From Montifringilla adamsi (Eukaryota > Chordata > Aves > Passeriformes > Passeridae), in NCBI GenBank assembly GCA_017590115.1, contig JAGGNK010011225.1, positions 2,791,387 through 2,855,386 of the forward strand: a DNA stretch of 64,000 nucleotides, in the 5' to 3' direction. Both the position numbers and the translations under genes were made by a program. How positions within the stretch are numbered: position 1 is the first letter of the stretch; every line of letters starts with the position of its first letter. Under the pieces are notes generated by a model. The model ran no database searches and was not told where the DNA came from. It saw only the letters and a list, made by a program, of their open reading frames with translations. Positions 1 to 12,734 of the stretch are shown here, one piece after another.

Positions 1-3000
1 ATTTATGTCACACTGAAGAATGGTATGCAACTTTTTTGTAGTATGTTGGGGTTATAGCATGGAAAGTACTCTTTCTTCCCATGCTTAAAACAGGCTTTTA
101 AATCACTCACTTTCTTTGTGCATTATTTTAGTGGGGTAAAAATAAGGCTTTTATTACAAAGTGCATTTGTATTGTCCTCTATAACCATTGTTGCTCTGAC
201 AGAGAAAGATGAATTCACATTCAATAGTATTAACAGGCTTCTAGGCAGCTTCTGAGTGCAGTTGCTGGAGCTTGTCAGAAAAAGCAGCTGCTCATGTTAG
301 ATCTGAGGTAGAGCTAGATTTGTGGATTTCAGTCTGTGATTCATGGAGCTACATTCTACTACAGAGATGTTGCAGAAAGTTGGTTAGAAAATGCAAATCT
401 GTGCAACATATCACTCCACAAATGTGAACTGCAGAGGGATTTGCTTCCACTGAAATAGTTTGAGATCTGTCATTTGGAAAATGTTGAAAACCAGGAATTT
501 CAAGCAGTCACAATGAGAATATGTAAGTCACTATTGTGGAAAAGTTCATATGAGGTCACCTGAAATGTTGCTAGGTTAGAGAGACTGCAATGGGAATGTT
601 TTCCCTTTTCCTTTCTCTGATCTCCCTGAAGGAAACAGACCTGCCCTGTCCTTTCTGTGCAAAAGAAAAGGAGGATTGTAGTATCTAAAACGCCCTGTCT
701 GCATAATGCCAAAAAGAATATGCCTTGTTAGATGTTATATGGAGTTAAAGTGAACATCGCTGGTCAATGCGATGCTTTTGTTGGTGTGATGCCTGATTTA
801 CTGACACACTGTGCACACTGCTCCCCTCTCACTCACAGCCTCAAGCAGTTTTATACAAGGTCTGTAACTGCAGAATTGTCTGAGAAGTACTTAAAAGTTT
901 TTAAAAATATATTAAAAAGATAAAACTCACACTCTCATTAAGGTGTCTGACCTTATTTGTCTGTTCCTGTAGAAAACCTCAGGCAAGTTTATGTTATCGC
1001 CAGGGAACAGATGCCTTGTGTAGCATAATCTCAATTTACTTCCAGCTCCTTCACTATCTTCAAAACTCAGTCCTTTTTCACTTCTTCCCTGAAGTTTCAA
1101 GTGTCTACAGCTTCAGCTAATTTCAGTTTCATGATTATTTTATTACCATTGCTTTATTTCTTCTACCCTTTTTCACTGTGAGGTCTAGAATTTATGAAGT
1201 AAATCATAATTGCAACTAGTTCTGCCAGGCTCAGAACACATGCCTGCTTCTTTTCTTTCTACCCTCTTTAGTACTTTGTCAGATGCAATGTGTTGGAATT
1301 AGCTCCCACATTATAGAACAAGCATGATTATAAGGCTGTGTTGCCATGAATCTGGATGCATGCAAAACTCCCATGTCTCTCACCGCCTGCTTACAAATAA
1401 CAACTGTAGCTAAATGTAAAGGGATCTGAGGAGAAGATGAATCCCAATTTCTTTATTCTTCTTCAATAGACAAATTAATTAAGAGTTTGGTTCATGAAGA
1501 GTTAATGCTCTGAACTTATCATCACCTCAATGGGGAGGAGCGTAGGAGCCGCAAGTTAGTGACTGATGACTTTATGCCTCACTCAGTGTATATAGGATTA
1601 AAACTGAATGTTCAAGGAAATTGATGAAAAAGAAATTTCTCTATGTTAGTAAATAAGGCAGTACCTCTCCCTGCATGTCTGTAGAGAATGCTATTTGTTA
1701 CTGCACACAGGGAAGGAAAGGCAGTATCCTCATAACTGCTGATTTAACACTGCCTTGATGAGGTCTCACTGAAATGAGCATTTTCAAGGAAGTATAAAGA
1801 ACTTTTGCAAGTTGAGACATGTCACAGAGATTATTGGTCAAATGCAAATACTGATTACAAAGTATGGAGGGTTTGGACTGCCTATGAATACTTTTTTTTT
1901 TTTGGTTGGTTGGTTGGTTTGGATATTTTTGTTAATGTGATAAAGCTATTACTTTTTTCTTCTGCCAGGAGCTTACAGTGATAATCCAAATCTGTTTAGC
2001 CTTTTTATCTGTGAGAATAGAGGTTATCTCTTATTAAAGAAGAGTTTGATCTGGTATTTCAGTTCAGGTTTGGTTTTTGTTTTTGGGGTTTTGTTTTTGT
2101 TTTTGTTTTTTTTTTGTTTGGTTGGGTTTTTTTTGGTTGGTTTTTTTTTTTTTTTTTTTTTTTGGTTTTTTGGTTTTTTTTCCCTAAACATAGTTTTGTC
2201 CTTGGCTGAATTGACCACTAAGCTTTTCCTGCTTTTAAGGGTTAGAGTGCTTTTTCTGTACTCTTCCTTTCTGGACCTGAGTTCATGTTGTTTGCAGGGT
2301 GAAAATAGTGTTAAGAATCATAATCTCTTCCTGCACCCTAAAAACAGGCAGATTAAGAAAATGCAGGCAGTAGGCCTCCACAATGATTTCTGAGTAAATG
2401 TTTTACTGCTTTTTCCATCTGTTACTCTAAAATCTGACTTAAACTAAGCGTAAATCTAGTCAGAAGAGGTCACTGGAGTATTAATCATCAGAGTTAATCC
2501 TCTTAGACATGTGTTTGGTATGAGGCCAGCTATTCAGAAGTTTAACAGCACACATATGTTGCTTATCTGTCTGGCAGCTTGCCAAAGAAATAAACTTCAA
2601 GTTTGTGGTGGGTTTATATCTCTGTGAAGTACGCTGCTTGTTTGGTGCAAGCTGATGCAGCTTTTCTGTATATCACACATGGTGCATAGCATGCTACTGA
2701 AGAATGAGTTCCTTTCAGGGTGCTTTTCAAAAAGCTGTAGTGTTGGTGTTACATGGTAAGAAGTGATATCATTCACAGTTGACCTTTTCATGGTGCTTCC
2801 CTATGAAGTACGATGAGCCACATTTAATACTAATAACTTAGAGCAGAGGAAGAGACAATGTTTCAAGTAGAGTAATACTGTGGAACCCAAATATAGCTGA
2901 ATGAAACCTCACCCTGCTTCCACTGCTGCCATTCTGACTTGGAGGAAAGATTCATGTACGTAAATACAACTCTTTCTTGAGTCAGGTCTGGACTGGACCC

Positions 3001-3334
3001 AGCATTTCTGTTTCTCCCTTCATAGGAGTATGCTTCATACTCAACAGAAAAATGATTATATCATATCCTAATTATGGAACTGATTCATCCCCTGGGGCAT
3101 GGAAAGCAAACAGTAGGAGTGCATCATTAAAAAATTAGCGTATTTTTAGAGAGGAGGAAAAATAAAAGTGCAACTCCACTGAAAAGGTTAATGATGAAGA
3201 AAAAAATTACTTGCATTAAAGGAACTTTTTAAAACAGTCTGAGATTATGGCCAAAAGAACATATATTTCTTAGTAACGTGTTTAGATTTTCTTGGAAGAA
3301 ATTATTAATTTTCTTCTTACCTTTCTTTCTCAAG
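1..3334 (+). other. COBL: COBL intron upstream of the first visible exon (3' part)
   Basis: No coding sequence is recognised here. The stretch is AT-rich and unique-looking. It has a poly-T/TTGG run near 1890-1920 and a long T/G low-complexity block at about 2066-2182. The short open frames across that block are composition artefacts. It ends in a good pyrimidine tract (TTCTTCTTACCTTTCTTTCT, 3311-3330) before the acceptor CAAG at 3331-3334. Confidence 0.8.
2066..2182. repeat. T/G-rich low-complexity block
   Basis: About 115 bases made almost only of T runs broken by G or GG (TTTTTG, TTGGTTGG patterns), with a T-run of more than 20 near 2140-2163. A similar short (TTGG)n motif lies at 1891-1920. 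It looks like an expanded poly-T/poly-A tail or simple repeat inside the intron. It creates long but meaningless open frames on both strands (poly-Phe/Gly on +, poly-Lys on -). Confidence 0.85.
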
Positions 3335-3541
3335 GAAAAGAATGAAAGCTCGGGCTCCCCCTCCACCAAATCAACCTTCTGCAGCAAGTAGAATTCACAG
3401 TGAGCCCAAGACACCTGCAGAGACAGCTGTAATTTCTGATCAGAACCTTGTGAGCATGAAGGAGAACATGATAAACAGACTGGTGGACTTCACAGTCGTT
3501 TTACCCAGTGGGGTGGAGCAGAAGTGCACAATGCAAGGAAG
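3335..3541 (+). CDS. COBL: COBL coding exon (probably exon 2): N-terminal KARAPPPP motif
   Basis: The acceptor is the pyrimidine tract plus CAAG at 3331-3334. The donor is AAG|GTAAGG at 3541/3542, close to consensus. The exon starts with the last base of a codon and then reads K-R-M-K-A-R-A-P-P-P-P, and it ends two bases into a Ser codon (phase 2). The first residues hold a basic-proline motif of the KRAP type; in COBL such motifs bind SH3 domains of syndapin/PACSIN. The later part (LVDFTVVLPSGVEQKCTMQG) begins a beta-rich ubiquitin-like segment that continues in the next exon. The ATG at 3342 could start translation of a shorter isoform. In known COBL proteins, however, a short upstream exon supplies the start, and that exon is not in the window. 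The 207-nt length gives about 69 residues. Confidence 0.93.
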
Positions 3542-6068
3542 GTAAGGCTTTGATTAGCTCCCACTTTTTGAAGCCTTTTGTTCTCCATGTGATGCTGTCC
3601 TTCTGAGTTTATGGGGCTTCTCTGTCATGCTTTTTTCTGCATTTTTAAGCAGCTGTTGCAGCAGAGTCCTGATAGCCAAGTATAAAAGGATCCTCTCTTC
3701 TGGGGCAGAAAGGATTTAGCAGCTATCACTGTTTTCCCCATGGATTACTACATGTATGGATCTATCCCTTTCATGTAGTGTCACTGTGCTTAGGTTGTAT
3801 CACATCTCATAATCCAGAGTGGGCTCGCTGCAGTGGAAGTAGGTGCTGCTGGCAAACAGTCCTGCCAGTATGAGTGTCTGGAGGCATGCCAGGAAGCAGG
3901 CTCGGAAGATGGATGATTCATTGCATTCAGAGATCCCGCCTTCACAATTACAGTGCAGTTGTGTAGACAGCAAAGCATCTGCTCATATTTAGGAAGCTTT
4001 TTATATATAAAAGTGTATTTTTTTTCCCATGGAAAGAGACAGGGATTTTCTGTGTTACTCACTGGGTACAAGCAAGAGCAAATTGTATTGGAAAGGTAAT
4101 TTTGAGATAATTCTCTTCACTGTGGGAGCTCTTCTTTTTCCTCATTCTTTCTGTGTAAACTGTTTTGAAAGAAGGAGACATTGCTTTAGGAAATAATATG
4201 GAGAAGTTTCAAAAATATAAACAATACTATGATGAAACCATAGCAAGCAATGTTGTGGTCAGGAGTAGTCAAGAAACTGTAGGAAGTGTAACCCCACATT
4301 CAAAAGGTGTGTGAGTGTAGGCACACAGTTTGTGGTAATTGGGAGTGGGGCTCTGGGAGCCTCATCCCCAGTGGGTACAGCTGTGCAGGACAGGTGAGCA
4401 GCATTGAAGGCAATGAGACTTGGAGTGCCCAGCTGCACTGACCTGTCACCTAAGGGTGCAGAGGGCACACAGGTGTAAGGACTATAAGATGAAGGGTATA
4501 AAAGGTTGGACTGAAGAGCAATAAAGAGTAGATGCCTGAAGCTTTCTGAAGTGATGTTTTTCTGTATGGGCTGATGCTTTCTGATGTGTGGTGATACTCT
4601 GTGTGTTGTGGCTGTCTCAACTGTGGCGTGTAAGTGCCTGTTGATAAATCAGATTCTGTGTACAATTAATGTTTTCGGTAGTTAGTCTGCGTTCTAGCAG
4701 AACTGCTTTCTGGTTTCATATGCTAGTCTGTGTTGACTGTTTCCCTCATAGTGCATTTTGATGGTTGAGGAGGATGTGTGAACTGCTGTTTGGTGTCTGG
4801 GACTTCTTTCTTCCCCTTACTTTTCTTGTAGAAACTAACATTCGCTTACTCTCTCTTGGGAGATGAGTGCTGCTTGTGGGTGTCCACCCCAAAGCCAGAG
4901 TGATGTTAAAGGTTTGAAAGGAAAGCAGTACTTACCAGAGCTCTCAGATAAGATTTGTAGTGATAGAGTTTTTATAGGGAGATTTGGACTTTATCAGAGA
5001 AAGAAGAGAGCAGGCCTGGTAAGTGGAACAGAACATGAAACTCACTGGCCATTGGAGCTCAAAGGAAGGTGCTGTTTCATTAGCAAATGCGAACCACCTT
5101 GGAGCTGACAAGAGGTTAATATTCATGTAGCGTTTTGTCTTCAGACATAGATAATTGCCATAAGGTTAGAAACTCTTTTTTTTCCCTTCAAAGCAAGCAG
5201 TCCAAGAGCACTGTAAGAGTGGTCTTGTAATATGACTTTTTGAAGAACATACAGGAGCAAAGAACAAGTAGAACGTACAATAAATATTCTGTGCCTCACA
5301 CAGGTGTTTATCATTATGTATCACATACACTGAGACTGAGTGTTTTGTTTATTAGTCTTTAGTCTGTGGACAAAAACCTGAAAGAAATGGCAAATATGGA
5401 ACCTCACGCATTTCTGTGAGGTTATTTATATCATCTGCATTAAACATTCTAAGCAACCAAAACGTTCTTTTTCTCGTCTGTGAAGGTGCTCATTTCTCTC
5501 CAGGGTCTACATGACAGGTATAGACCTCTGATTTAGCTGGCAATTAAATTCCTGCTTGTGTTAATGTGCTGATCTGCACATCACTGGTGCTAACCTAGGC
5601 AGTGCCTGTTCCTTCCTCAGTGCTACCTTGAAGAGTTGGAGTGGAAAAGTTAGTGACACTGATAGTCAGCTGTGGGAAGTGGAAGATGATAGAAATTGAG
5701 AAAGGGGAATTAATCATCTTAACAAGCTATGAAATCAGAAAAGAATATTCTGTAGTAAACCCTATATTACAGTGGCATCAGTCTATGAACAGCCCTCATA
5801 TGTGCTGCTGTTCTTTCTAATTAGTGCAAGATGCATTTTTCTGTATGTTAGCCCTGGTTTTGCTTTTAGGTATGTGGAATAGCGAAAAACAATCATGTCA
5901 AGATTGTCTGAAACTTTTAGGGGGTGAACTGTCCTAAATCTCCAGGTTTGGGGGAAAGCCCAGGTTTTTTCAACTTTTTGCATTGTTTTGATATTGGAAT
6001 CTAAACAGCTATGAAATACAGTGATACTCAGGGGTAAACATTAAATGATCAAGTTACTGAATTTTAAT

Positions 6069-6180
6069 AAATGGTTTTTTTGCTTGTTTTTGGTTTTGTT
6101 TTTTTTTTTTTTTTTTCGTTTGTGAAATGGTTTTTTTGCTTGTTTTTGGTTTTGTGTTTTTTTTTTTTTTTTCGTTTGTG
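6069..6180. repeat. 56-bp T-rich tandem duplication, two copies
   Basis: Copy 1 is 6069-6124 and copy 2 is 6125-6180, directly adjoining. Each starts AAATGGTTTTTTTGCTTG, runs through a long poly-T and ends TTCGTTTGTG. They differ by essentially one base (a G inside the poly-T of copy 2). This is a recent local duplication. Confidence 0.9.
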
Positions 6181-7244
6181 GCAAGTGTAAGAACCAGTAC
6201 AGGTAATGAATTATTTTCCCTGCTCACTCTTTTTATCTGTGATGATATCATGGAAGGACATTTCAGAAAAATATGCTGGTTTTTATACTGCTATAAATCT
6301 TCATTGTTTTTGTTGCCATCATTAAAACTGTATTCTGCAAAATCTCCTTTTGGCTACCCTGGAGAAATAGCTTTTCTGTTTCAAAAAAATTTGAAAATCT
6401 TTGCCCTGGGCATATTCATAATGAAAAATGATTCTGTAATTTCAGGGAAGCAGTTCACTGAACAATGAAGTACACTAGATTATATATGAAAATATAAATA
6501 CTGTAGATAATTAGTATCACTTAAGATTATTATAAGTGAACTAAAAGTAAAAATTATGTCTTTGACTTTGTTCATTGTATGTAGGCAAAGCAATATGTTG
6601 TAATTTAACTTTGTTCTCTATGTAAAAAGTTCCTGCAAATACCAGCAAGAGGGCAGAAAGTTCACATTAAGTTTTGTTGAAGACACTTTAAGGAAAAAAG
6701 TTTGCACTACTTAAAGATATTTTATTCGAATCTGGAACCTTGAAATTGTTTTGTTTATAAAAGTTAACTCAATCTGACAGTCCCTCTAATAGTTTATTTC
6801 CATCTTGTAGCTCACAATTTGTTTGAGAATTTGAAAATATGTAGTGCAGATTTTAGTACAAAGCTGAGTCATTAGGGAGTGTGTGCAGTGATAGAATAGT
6901 ATAAACACTTTTCTGTTTGAAAGAATTGATCCCTGGGAGCTCTGCTGTAAACATGTAGAAGTATTCATGAAAAGCTGTTTCCCCTTGAAAGGAGGGAAAC
7001 ACCATTCTGTGTTTGTACTTGTGTATGAGCACCAACTGATGTGCTGAAAGGATAGGTAAAGCGTTGGCTGCTCTACACATTTTATGCATGTAGATCTGTA
7101 GCACATCCACAGAAATGGTTAACAGTCTGAGAGAGGTGATGGGTAGATATTTAGATGGAAAACAAATGGAAAAGCTTCCAACTTATCAGTTTGCTGTTCG
7201 TGATTCTCAGAAATAATACTTTCAATGGGTAACCTGTAAATAAA

Positions 7245-7401
7245 GAACTTTGTGATTAACACAGATACAGACATTAAATACAGTACCTTCGAATTCAGTA
7301 GGAGGCTCATGCATCTGTGTTCACACTCAGTGGCACTGATGAGAACTTTGTGATTAACACAGATACAGGCATTAAATACAGTACCTTCGAATTCAGTAGG
7401 A
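7245..7401. repeat. 59-bp direct duplication with 39-bp spacer
   Basis: Copy 1 is 7245-7303 and copy 2 is 7343-7401. Both start GAACTTTGTGATTAACACAG and end GAATTCAGTAGGA. I see one difference (ACATT versus GCATT in the middle). The unit is not simple sequence. The 39-bp spacer is unrelated to it. Confidence 0.92.
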
Positions 7402-8651
7402 TTTGAAATGCACTGCAGAAAAATGGGGATGTTTGAAGCTAAGTGAGGTTTGGTTTGGAGTTGTCAATACATGGATGACCAATATGCAGAAAAGTGAACT
7501 TGACATTTGTTGCTTCTGTTGTTATCTTACATGTTACACAAATTCTCTCATGCATATGATGCACAGAGAGCAGGACACTTGAAGTAATAATAAACTAGCC
7601 AAAGCTGTAGTCCGATTGTGCAAATATTGAAGGACAGAGTTCAGTACAGAGTAATGCCAGAATATTCAGAAAGAATATTCTCAGTAATAGACTCTTTATT
7701 GTGGTCTTATAGCTTAACATACAGAACAGTGTCTCAGGAAAGATTGGAGGTGTGAAAATCAGCCCAGGTTGGTAAAACATTCAATAGGTGTTGTCAGAAG
7801 AAGATAAACAGGGCAAAGGGCAAAAGGATTAAAAAATAGTTTAACTAAATACTGAGTAAGAGTCAGGTCTATAGTACAGTAGTTCAGTGTAGGCTAAGGG
7901 GAAAAAAAAAAATAAGTTGTACTAGAATTTATGTTGGAAGGGATGGCTGGAACACAGAGTCTCTAGGCAAGTTTGAATACCTTCAGGGAGGAGGTTTCTG
8001 GATTTTTCTGCACCTCTTTTTTAGGGCTGGAACCATCTTTATGGAGATGATACATTTACTTGTACCTAAATGGAATTTCCTATTCAGCACTTATCTCTTG
8101 CCGCTTGTCCTCTTGCTGTTCACTGTCAAGAAGAGTCTGTCTCTGTAACCCTAGAGTTCATACTTACAGACAGCAGCAAGGTCTCTCTTCACCTTTCTTG
8201 TTCTAAGGCTCAAAAAGCACAGTCCTCTGTCTCATGTGTCATCTTCATGTTTCTTCTGTGGACTTCTGCATTTGTGGAAAATAAGAGCCAAATGTACAGG
8301 AGCGAGCTAAGAAAATAAATAAAAAACATGAGTGTTTTATCACATTTCTTGAATTTTTTTGGATACAGCTTGCTACTTAGTGTGTACATTTTTGTGTAGA
8401 ACAGGTTGTAATCTTTTCATGAAGTGCCTGCTGTACTTCAGAGCATGCAAAAATAAAGACTAATGCTATTTTCCAGTTTAAATGCAAATAGTGAAAGAAT
8501 TAGAGACTTTGAGTCATCCACTCCCTTTACAGTATTATGTTTCTTTTCCAGTCAATTGCTAGTGTAGATTCTTAATGCATATTTGACATTGACCTAAATA
8601 AAGAAGATTCTTTCCTCCAATTTAAGATTATTTTAATTTTTTTTTTTTTAA

Positions 8652-8972
8652 ATCATGGAGTCACAGAATAGTTTGGGTTGGAAAGGAACGTAAAGACCAT
8701 CTAGTTCTACTCCCCCTGCCATGCACCAGGGACTTGCTCAGAGCCCCATCCAACCTGGTCTTTCATGCTTCCATGGATGGGGCATCCACAGCTTCTCTGG
8801 ATCAGTTCCTGTGCTTCACCACTCTCACAGTGAAGAATTTCTTCCTAATATCTAATTTAAGCCTACTCTCAGTTTGAAACTATTATCCCTTGTTCTATCA
8901 CCACATGCTCTTGTGACAAGTTCCTCTCCAGCTTTCTTCTAGGCCCATTTAGGTACTGGAAGGCATTTGTGG
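8652..8972 (-). mobile_element. CR1 LINE, 3'-end fragment, minus orientation
   Basis: Read on the minus strand, the element ends with the avian CR1 3' signature: ...ACTAGATGGTCTTTACGTTCCTTTCCAACCCAAACTATTCTGTGA, seen as its complement from about 8655. Further inside are the usual CR1 landmarks in complement: the CCATGCACCAGGGACTTGCT segment, the GATGGGGCATCCACAGCTTC segment, GAAGAATTTCTTCCTAATATCTAATTTAAGCC, and CCCTTGTTCTATCACCACATGCT. The 5' end is truncated near 8972, as usual for CR1. It is diverged and non-functional. Confidence 0.93.
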
Positions 8973-11900
8973 CATGAAAGGAGAAGATTAAAAAGAAGTT
9001 TGTTTAATATAATACAACTTTACCCTGCACATTTATTTTTAGATGTACAAGGCTGTATTTTAAAATCGATTTCTCCGTGTGATCCAAGGAGGTTAAGCCA
9101 AACCATACCCAAAACCTCTCAGTTGTTTTAGACTTCCTAAAAACCATAGGCCTATGCTGCATTTTACTGCAGAACAGCAGGAAACAAGCAGTTTGGTCAA
9201 ACTGGGTCAGAACTTCAGCATGATAAGTATTGCTGACAAAGTAGTTATTCTTTGCTGTCCAGAATTGGCATTAAATGTCAAACAGCTTAGTAATAAAATA
9301 TCAAAACAGAGACAAAGTACTCTCCTTTGCTAAGAATAGTCATATGGGTCTTCTTGTATGAGTCCAAAATTGTATTCTGTCTCCAGTTTTGTTTCTGTGC
9401 TCTAGTATTTGCTCGTCAGACACCTTTGGTGTCTATTATGTAGTGTTTGGTCACTCAACCAAAACTTTCAGCAACACAGTACTAAAATGAAGTAGCAAGG
9501 CGTTTCTTAGCTGAGTAGTTAGAAAGGCAGGACATATTTAACTTCATTTCAGCTTTAGATTTAAGACCTGCCTGAATTTCGAAACAAAGTATATTGTCTG
9601 CCAGATGTCCAAGCAGGTTAATAGAAAGTGGGAATCTGTGTGTAACAAGATGGAAGCAAAAGAAGGATTGACTCTTTGCATCTTCCAAGAGCCATATTCA
9701 GCCCAAGGTTAGAAAGAAAAGTTTGTCTAGATTAGTCAATTACTATTTTCTTGCTGTGTTTAGTGACTCTCTTCTGTGTATAGAATATACATGGAGTTAC
9801 TTGAAATAAAACTCCCATTTAAAATCAAGCTGAACTGTATTATGGTTTGGAAAGAAATTTTTTCAAGCTGGTGCCATGGAAATCTGATATAAGAATATCT
9901 TCATTGCAAGGGTTTCCCAGCTCTCTTACTTCGATTGAAACACAAGGGTTTTGAACTTTGTGGAATTCCTCTCCTTTCCACTCCCCATGTCTTTCTTTCT
10001 TTCTTTTCTTTACACTTCAGAAGTTTTGTGAAAAAATTTTATTGAATTTGCGTTTTTTTAAAGAACATATGATTTGCTTTGAAACTTTTTTAAAAGCTTC
10101 AGCTGTACTTTCAAATGGTACAGATGAAGGCTGGGTATGCTTTTCATGGAACAATTATGTATTCTGAGCAGCATGGCACAGGTTGGGATGTTACAGACTT
10201 CCTTAAATGTTATGTTTAATGCATGTCTGTTCCTAATCAGCAATAAGGTGAAACCTCAGATTTGGCTGGATTTTTGTGATTTCCGTTGTCCAGACAAATT
10301 TGTTCAAGTTGCATGATTGTCTGTAACTTATTTTCTCTGATGCTTGGTGTGGATTCTGATTTTGTTATAGTTGTGGTACTGAATATACCAACTGAAGTTG
10401 CTGCTGAATATATTTTAGAATTTCAGTGGTATATGTGTGGAATTATAAATTGTTATTTTGATGAACTATCTTCTCTTTAAAAATACTTTTTCAAGAGGCA
10501 AGATAACTGCCCAAATTTGAATGAATTATCACAGTATTATTCACTGCAGGACTATATTGCTGTTCCACTTTAAATATAAATGTCAAGCACATAGGACACC
10601 ATGTATTATGATTCTGCCAGGGTATATAGTTTTCTCTGAAACAATAGTAAGAATGCTGAGGGAAAGCAAGCACATGCAAATTTTAGTTTAAAAGAAATAT
10701 GTCTGTAAACAGACAAGTTGTGATCTGTATCAGGAGAACTGATAAGCACTTTTAAAAAGGGTGCACTGCACAGTTTAATGAGTATTCATGTAAATACTGG
10801 TGTAGGTGGAATTCTTCTGTAGTTTGGACTTAGTAGCTGTAAATGTCTGTTGGTTTGTGGTGTGGAGCATATTAATTGAATGTGGTTGTGAAACATAGAT
10901 GTTTACAGCTTGTAGACAGTGTCAGAATAAGTCATCATGAAATGAGCTGATACAGTTTTGATTTGGATGCTACACATTTGTATTTGTGCTCTCTATGTTA
11001 GCAGTTGCCATAGTGCACTCTGTTCTGAAGCATTGTATACATACTAATGGCATCTGTTTTCCTTATTTGATCTTCAGTTATCATCTTCTGAGTTCTTCCC
11101 TTTTCAGTGAGATCATGTTATTTCGAATTTCCCACGCTTGCCACTTTCCGAGCTCACACTGTGTAACTCAATTAAACTTGAAAAAGGTTGCTGTAAAGAA
11201 GGTCCCTCCTCTTCTCGTGCATGAGAAGAGCTGTCACCTACCAAGTAATAAAGAATTGCACTATTTTTCCATTTTTGTTGTCTTTGCCATTAGCCCTCCA
11301 GCATTCTTCAACTTCTTGAGCGGTTGTTGGCCAACAACATACCTATAGAAAGAAGATTGTTGGTCTTCCACAGAGTAGTTTGCCAGATGCCAACAGCTTG
11401 CAGTTGAAAGGATAATTCTTGAGCTACGGATGTAATGGTGCCGGCTAATAACCTGTGGAAGATTTTATTTTCTTTGAATTTGCTTGCATTTTGAATCTGT
11501 ATATCGTTTTTCCAGTTTAAACATTAAAAGAAATGCCAGTTCTCTTGACAAATTTGCTGTCTGTGTACTTATTTTCACTTTTGCTAGAAGACAGATATCC
11601 CACTGTATGAAAGGTTCCAGCTACAGCTGGTAATTTTTTTTTTAAACTTACATTGTTTTATTAGTGACAGACTGGTTTATGAAGCCAAAACTTTTTATAA
11701 AAATGGCCGCTTTTAATAAACCTGTTTTCTTTGATTCTGTACAGAATTTTTGAGGGGAAGGCTGGGAAAATAAAAGAACCCTTCATTACCATTGTAGAGG
11801 AGAATTTCTGGAGTGTGGGGGAGCACTGCTGTATTAAGCAGTATCAAGCTCTAGTGAATATTGAATTCTTGACACAGAATGAAGTACTTCTGTGCAGAGG

Positions 11901-12277
11901 AATGAAATGAGATTGACAGTTACTAACTCTTTTAAAGCTTTGTGTTTTTAGAATCATATTTCAGTAAGACTTGCTGATAATGGGGACACTCAAAACCAGA
12001 TGGTTTTGTACAGGGTTAATATCTGCACCAAAATAAATATGGACAGGATCTCTTGCACTGAAAAATATTGCTGGTGTAAATGGATGTGGAGAACTCGTGT
12101 GGAAAAATAAGCCTTATCTACCATTTGTTCCAGATTTAAGTATTCCATTTTGGGTTATGTGATTGTTCAAATCTAGGTGGAGTTTACCAGACTGTGAGTT
12201 CATTATTTATTCATATCTTGCACATTAATGAACAGAATTTGAACTGGAGCATTTAATGTATGGATTTAGTACATTAT

Positions 12278-12412
12278 GACCCTCAGTTAGTCAGAGCATG
12301 GTGCTAATAACACCAAGGTTGTGGGTTCAATCCTATATGGGCTGTTCACTTAGGAGCTGGACTTGTTGGATCCTTGAGAGTCACTTCCAACTCAGAATAT
12401 TCTGTCATCTGT
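12278..12412 (+). mobile_element. tRNA-Ile-derived SINE with CR1-like tail (TguSINE1-like)
   Basis: Positions about 12281-12343 align by eye with a nuclear tRNA-Ile(AAT) gene: CTCAGTTAGTCAGAGCATGG, GTGCTAATAACACCAAGGTT (anticodon arm with AAT), then the pol III B box GTGGGTTCAATCC at 12321-12333 and TATATGGGCT. The following 65 bases (GGAGCTGGACTTGTTGGATCC...TCACTTCCAACTCAGAATATTCTGT) resemble a CR1 3' end. A tRNA-Ile head on a CR1-type tail is the described structure of TguSINE1 of songbirds (known family; assignment from memory). The A box is degraded and several bases differ from the tRNA, so this is not a working tRNA gene. No clear target-site duplication was seen, as is usual for CR1-mobilised elements. 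Confidence 0.78.
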
Positions 12413-12734
12413 GGTCTGGAAGTAAATAAGATGCACTTTGTCTGCTCTTGGCTAATGTTTGTTAGTGCTATGATTGGCACTGCTGTCTGCTTGATACTGA
12501 ATAGTTAGTTGTGAGCTCATAAACAGATACTGAAGTGTGAATATATTTAATTCCTATCATTTTATCTGACCTGTTTAACATTTCAAAGCACTAGCACTGT
12601 TCTTTCCCAAAGATGGTAAACTAGCAGCACATCCACAGATTATGTTGTCTTTTATTCCCCCCATCTTAAAACTGAGGTAAATTTTCTAGCCATGGTTTTT
12701 TCTCATGCTAATGGTGAATTCTTCTTCTTTGTAG

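Larger units (their letters stand above)
3542..12734 (+). other. COBL: COBL intron, 9.2 kb
   Basis: GT donor at 3542 and AG acceptor at 12733-12734. Contents: a 56-bp T-rich tandem duplication (6069-6180), a 59-bp direct duplication (7245-7303 and 7343-7401), a CR1 fragment (about 8652-8972) and a tRNA-Ile/CR1-tailed SINE (about 12278-12412). The rest is AT-rich with no convincing coding sequence. The open frames here are short and lack splice context or recognisable protein. Confidence 0.85.

Noticed and set aside
2046..2393. 115-codon + frame rich in Phe, Gly and Leu
   Set aside because: It arises from the T/G low-complexity block.
12280..12343. tRNA-Ile gene
   Set aside because: The A box and acceptor arm are degraded and a CR1-like tail follows, so it is the head of a SINE and not a tRNA gene.
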